Source: Bosea vaviloviae
Lineage (GTDB): Bacteria > Pseudomonadota > Alphaproteobacteria > Rhizobiales > Beijerinckiaceae
Reading direction: 5' to 3'
Assembly: GCF_001741865.1 (NCBI RefSeq)
Contig: NZ_CP017147.1
Span: 3,959,001 to 4,023,000, forward strand
Length of the DNA: 64,000 nucleotides
This document shows, in pieces, positions 60,413 through 64,000 of this stretch (its first letter is position 1; every line of letters starts with the position of its first letter). A model generated the notes under the pieces. That model saw only the letters and a list, made by a program, of their open reading frames with translations, had not been told where the DNA came from and did not search any database. A program made the translations under genes and the position numbers.

Positions 60413-62656
60413 ATGGCGCGTCGTTTCAATGATGCGTTCGGCCATGATCCGCGAGCCGGCTTGCGAGAACGCACCCTCATGGCCTTCTCCCGGAATGGCG
60501 AAGCAGGGCGTGCCGGCGGCGAAACGGCCCGTCCAGCCAAGCGCCGGGTCGGGTGGCCAGCCGTCGGGGATCGCTTCGCTCCGGAAGAGCAGAATGCGGC
60601 CGTGATAGCTGGGTGGCGCGTAGCGTTGGACCAATGTCTCGAGTTCGTCCGTCGTGCGCCAGAACTGAGTTTCATCGGCCACTTCGTCGGCGGCTCTCCA
60701 GAAGAGCAGCCGTTTCGCCCGCCGCGCGGCGGCAGTCGATTGCAGCCAGAACGACATGCGCGTCACAAAGCTGCGCGCCCCCGCATGCCAGAACCGCCGG
60801 GCGAAGCGACCCGCGCGCCGCAGCTTGAAGAGCTGGCGCGCATGGTAGGGTTGCCGCAGGAAATAACCTGGAGCCCAACAGTCGATCAGAACGAGCAGGT
60901 CGACTTCGCGTCCGGTCGCCGCGAGTTGTCTGGCCACTTCACACGCGATCACGCCTGATCGGCAGAAGCCGGCGATCCGGTATCGTCCCTCGGCTCTGGT
61001 CGCGATGATCGCGTCGCAATAGGCGGCCGCCAGCTGTTCGATTGAGGCCGGTGCTGCGCCGTCCACGAGCGGGTCGAGCAGTTGCAGGGCGACAAAGGGC
61101 TGATCGGGGCCGAGCTCATGCGACAATGGCCGATACAGGCGCAGATTATGGGCCGTATGATTCAGCGCGAAGAGGGTCGGCTGCGTGCCGGTCTGCTGCA
61201 GCCAGGTCCGGTGCAGCGCTGTCGCGTCGACCACAGGCGGCGGAGCCGGCCCCGCCGAAAGCCAAAGCGGGGACGCGATCGGCAAGGAGGTTGGGATCGG
61301 GCGGGGCAATCGCTCGGTCGGGCTGGCGACCAAGGCTTCGGCAAGGCTTTCGTACCGCGCCACCAGCTCGCTTGCAGTCGCCTCGTCATAGAGATCGCGA
61401 TGATATTCGCAGGTCAGGCGCCAGCCTTCTTCGCGCTCGACCAGGATGAAATTGAGGTCGTAGAGCGCTCCCGGCAGCGGTGAGGGAATCCCCGACAGCT
61501 GAAAGCTGTCATTCGCGAGCACGCCGATGAAAGCGCGTTGTACGATGAAGTTGACCGAGATTGGCGACCTGCTGGCGTCCCCGTTGGTCGGCAGCATCGG
61601 GACGATCTTGTCGAATGGCCATTGGTGGTGATCGACCGCTTCCTCAAATGTGTCGCGAGCGGCCCGGCAAAGGTCGAGAAAGCCCTGCTCGTCCGAGAGC
61701 TGCGTGCGCAGCACGAGCGTGTTGACGAACGGACCGACGATCGCTTCCAGCTCGACCTCGTCGCGGGCCGCCATCTGCGTGCTCAGAACGATGTCGGAGG
61801 CGCCCGTGCGCTGGTGCAGCAGCGCCAGGAGCACGGCATAGGCGGCAGCGAAGAACGTCGCGCCTTCGTTGCGCGCCAGCTCGGCGAGCTTCGCGGTCAA
61901 GGGGCGGGGCAGTAGCCTGGAGAGCGAGGCGCCGTTCGTGCTGCGCGTCGCAGGGCGCGGATGATCGGGCGGCACCTCGACGACGAGCGCGTTGACGAGC
62001 TTGTGCGCCCAATAGGCTTCCTCGCGTGCGAGCCCGCCGCCGGCAATTCCCTCATGGCTTCCCTCGGCGAAGTCGGAATACTGGAGCGTGAGATCGGGGA
62101 GGGCGGGTTTACGGCCGCGGCCGAGCGCCTGATAGGCGGACACGAAATCCTTGGCGATGATGCCCATCGACCAGCCGTCGCTGACGATGTGGTGGGCGAT
62201 GACCAGGATCACGGCCTCGGCACGGCTCTTGCGCAGCAGCGTCGCTCGCAGGAGCGGGGCCTCGCTCAGATCGAAGCCCGTGCGCGCCTCGACCTGGGCA
62301 ATGCGATCGGCCTCCGTGGTGCGATCGGCCTCCGGCAGGCCGGACAGGTCGATCTCGACCAGTTTGAAGGACACATGCTCCGCTATGGCCTGAACGGGGC
62401 GGCCATCCATGACCTGGATAGCCGTCCGGAGGCTTTCGTGCCGGTCCAGGATCGCCTGGAACGCATCCTGTGCGAGGGCGGCGTCGAGATGGCCGCGTAT
62501 GCGCCATTTGACGACGATGTTGAGCGCGGGCGTACCCGGGTCCCTGCTGTCGAGCTGCCAGTAGCGCTCCTGTGCCGACGAGCACCGTGCCGTCATCACG
62601 ATACGGTCGGGTTCGCGAATATGGATTTCGGGATCACGCGAGAACTGGTTTGCCAT
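60401..62656 (-). CDS. NRPS condensation-thioesterase protein
   Basis: 751 residues. Residues about 15-450: condensation domain with SSAQERYWQLD (C1), HHIVSDGWS (C3, HHxxxDG intact), YSDFAEG and VGPFVNTLVLRTQLSDEQGF (C5). About 510-745: type I thioesterase; the nucleophile elbow reads AGFCRSGVIACEVA, Cys in place of the usual Ser, with a downstream LIDCWAPG Asp and GEGHEGAF His. It has no adenylation or carrier domain of its own. Start at 62656 lies 7 bp after the A-PCP gene stop, so the two form one assembly line. The last codons come from a repeat. Confidence 0.92.
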   Translation of the reverse strand: MANQFSRDPEIHIREPDRIVMTARCSSAQERYWQLDSRDPGTPALNIVVKWRIRGHLDAALAQDAFQAILDRHESLRTAIQVMDGRPVQAIAEHVSFKLVEIDLSGLPEADRTTEADRIAQVEARTGFDLSEAPLLRATLLRKSRAEAVILVIAHHIVSDGWSMGIIAKDFVSAYQALGRGRKPALPDLTLQYSDFAEGSHEGIAGGGLAREEAYWAHKLVNALVVEVPPDHPRPATRSTNGASLSRLLPRPLTAKLAELARNEGATFFAAAYAVLLALLHQRTGASDIVLSTQMAARDEVELEAIVGPFVNTLVLRTQLSDEQGFLDLCRAARDTFEEAVDHHQWPFDKIVPMLPTNGDASRSPISVNFIVQRAFIGVLANDSFQLSGIPSPLPGALYDLNFILVEREEGWRLTCEYHRDLYDEATASELVARYESLAEALVASPTERLPRPIPTSLPIASPLWLSAGPAPPPVVDATALHRTWLQQTGTQPTLFALNHTAHNLRLYRPLSHELGPDQPFVALQLLDPLVDGAAPASIEQLAAAYCDAIIATRAEGRYRIAGFCRSGVIACEVARQLAATGREVDLLVLIDCWAPGYFLRQPYHARQLFKLRRAGRFARRFWHAGARSFVTRMSFWLQSTAAARRAKRLLFWRAADEVADETQFWRTTDELETLVQRYAPPSYHGRILLFRSEAIPDGWPPDPALGWTGRFAAGTPCFAIPGEGHEGAFSQAGSRIMAERIIETTRHRAG

Positions 62657-62662
62657 GGTTGT

Positions 62663-64000
62663 TCACCCACGCTCGCGCTGTGACACGGCGCCCGGTTCGC
62701 CTGGCTGCGCGGCGTCGCGCGCTTGCCGCCATGGCCGCTTCCAGAACGCGGGAGCGGCGGCCGGTTCGACGACGTCTTCAGCGGGAAGCGATGCCGCGAC
62801 GCTGGCGATCGTCCGGTTACGGAAAAAATCCCGGGCCGCGAGCTTCAGGCCATCGCGTCGCGCCCGCCCCGTTATCTGGAAGATGCTGAGGGAATCGGCA
62901 CCGAGATCGAACAGATCCTCGTCAACGCCGATATCCTCGCGTCTCAGCACGTCGCACCAGATGCGGGCCAGGGTTTCCTCGACGCGGGTGCGGGGCATGA
63001 CCTTGCCGGTCTTTGGCGCCGCGATGTCGGCGTCGGGAGCGGGAAGCGCGGCGCGATCGAGCTTTCCGCTGGAGTTGAGAGGCAGTGCCGGCAGGCCGAC
63101 CCAGGCCGTCGGCACCATGTAATCCGGCAGCTCCTGTGCCAGCACAGCCCGCAACTCGGTTGATGGCGGACTTTCAGCGCCAGTGACGTGATAGCAGACC
63201 AGCCGCGGCTCGTTTGGGACGTCTTCGCGCAGGATCACGGCCGAGACGAGGCCGGTCTTGCGCGCAAGGACAGCCTCGATTTCCCCAGGCTCGATCCGGT
63301 AGCCACGCAGCTTCACCTGATGGTCGAGGCGCCCCAGATGCTGGATGCGGCCATCGGCGAGGTATTTGGCGCGGTCGCCGGTGCGGTAGGCCCTGGCGCT
63401 GCTGTCCGGATCGACCGGGTTGGCGATGAAGCTCTTGGCCGTGAGCCTCGGGTTGTTGGCATAGCCGCGTGCCAGGCCCGCGCCCGCGATCAGCAGCTCG
63501 CCGGGAATGCCGACGCCGACGGGCTCGTCATTGTCATCGACAATGTAGAACTGCGTGTTGGCGATCGGCAGGCCGATGGTGATGACGTCGTCATCGGGTG
63601 CTATGCGAGCGACCGAAGACCAGATGGTGGTCTCGGTCGGTCCATACATGTTCCACAGCTCGCCGCCGCCTTCGAGCAGCTTGCGGGCGAGTTCGAGCGG
63701 CAGGGCTTCGCCGCCGCAGAGCATGCGGAAGCCCGGATGCGAGCGGAAGCCTGCTCCCAGCAGGAGCCGCCACGTCATCGGCGTCGCCTGCAGAACGGTG
63801 GCGCCGCTCTGTTCCAGCCGCGCCAGAAGTTCCGTTCCGTCCTTCGCCTCCTCGGCGGTCGCGATGGCAACCCGGCCGCCCCGGATCAGCGGCAGCAGCA
63901 GCTCCAGCGCCGCGATATCGAACGTCACCGTGGTGACGGCGAGCATGGTGTCTGTGCTGGCAAAGCCCGGCTCGTTTGCCATCGCAAACAGAAGGTTCGA
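62663..64000 (-). CDS. NRPS adenylation-carrier protein (N-terminal part beyond window)
   Basis: 445 residues visible, 5' end cut by the window edge. It enters inside the adenylation domain: VTTVTFDIAALELLLPL (A4), NMYGPTETTIWS (A5), GELLIAGAGLARGYANN (A6), YRTGDRAKYLADGRIQHLGR (A7/A8), and NSSGKLDRAALP (A10 Lys), then a PCP with LGADSLSIFQITG (Ser site). The D of FDIAAL is the canonical Asp for alpha-amino acids, but the rest of the specificity code cannot be matched safely here. An upstream C domain may exist outside the window. Confidence 0.92.
   Translation of the reverse strand, partial: SNLLFAMANEPGFASTDTMLAVTTVTFDIAALELLLPLIRGGRVAIATAEEAKDGTELLARLEQSGATVLQATPMTWRLLLGAGFRSHPGFRMLCGGEALPLELARKLLEGGGELWNMYGPTETTIWSSVARIAPDDDVITIGLPIANTQFYIVDDNDEPVGVGIPGELLIAGAGLARGYANNPRLTAKSFIANPVDPDSSARAYRTGDRAKYLADGRIQHLGRLDHQVKLRGYRIEPGEIEAVLARKTGLVSAVILREDVPNEPRLVCYHVTGAESPPSTELRAVLAQELPDYMVPTAWVGLPALPLNSSGKLDRAALPAPDADIAAPKTGKVMPRTRVEETLARIWCDVLRREDIGVDEDLFDLGADSLSIFQITGRARRDGLKLAARDFFRNRTIASVAASLPAEDVVEPAAAPAFWKRPWRQARDAAQPGEPGAVSQRERG

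Overview
This is GC-rich chromosomal DNA from an alphaproteobacterium, most likely the order Hyphomicrobiales (Rhizobiales) and possibly Bosea or a close relative. The evidence is the gene order purN-purM / perM-like-hdaA / ppk-ppx / rnd-aspS, an aap-type general amino-acid ABC transporter, an HdaA-type DnaA regulator, an NDUFS4-like complex I subunit, and an AspRS with the His of the non-discriminating (Asp/Asn) type. The genus is inferred from protein character and gene order, not from a search.

Layout. 0-16 kb is housekeeping: a GST, a WYL regulator, purM-purN, a CDP-alcohol phosphatidyltransferase, an AI-2E/PerM-type membrane protein with hdaA, a fatty-acid desaturase unit divergent from a TetR regulator, the ppk-ppx polyphosphate pair, rnd and aspS. 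16-27 kb holds small lipoproteins, envelope glycosyl- and acyltransferases, a large secreted protein of unknown function, DUF192, tRNA-Pro and tRNA-Arg, and a lipid-linked-sugar trio (GT39-like, GT2, LABN domain). 27-38 kb is amino-acid uptake: metC and an unusual aap locus with four tandem, diverged aapJ binding-protein genes ahead of one aapQ-aapM-aapP membrane/ATPase set. Each aapJ is bracketed by hairpins, and two carry a GG-N10-GC element resembling a sigma-54 promoter. 38-47 kb has a calcium-loop glycerophosphodiesterase, an Lrp regulator, tiny lipoproteins, an RsmB-like methyltransferase, guaA, and a LysR/SDR/NAD(P)-reductase group.

47-64 kb looks like an accessory surface-polymer island. 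It has glycosyltransferases, a methyltransferase, a Wzx-type flippase, and a 954-aa protein joining an O-antigen ligase/polymerase-like membrane domain to a secreted right-handed beta-helix. A 4'-phosphopantetheinyl transferase overlaps the flippase gene by 4 bp, and beside it lie NRPS genes (an A-PCP protein running off the window, and a C-TE protein whose TE has Cys at the nucleophile position). Regulation appears to include two LuxR-type regulators with degenerate receivers and a complete sensor kinase/response regulator pair behind a MetOD1-like sensor protein. The linkage suggests a Wzx/Wzy-type polymer carrying, or made alongside, an NRPS-derived acyl-amino group. This is the best candidate for an undescribed system here.

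A family of composite hairpin repeats, bounded by AGAGC...GCTCT, recurs at about ten intergenic places, usually directly at gene ends. Arm sequences change in compensating pairs while the core is kept. One copy supplies the apparent start and N-terminus of an acetyltransferase gene, and others supply stop codons.
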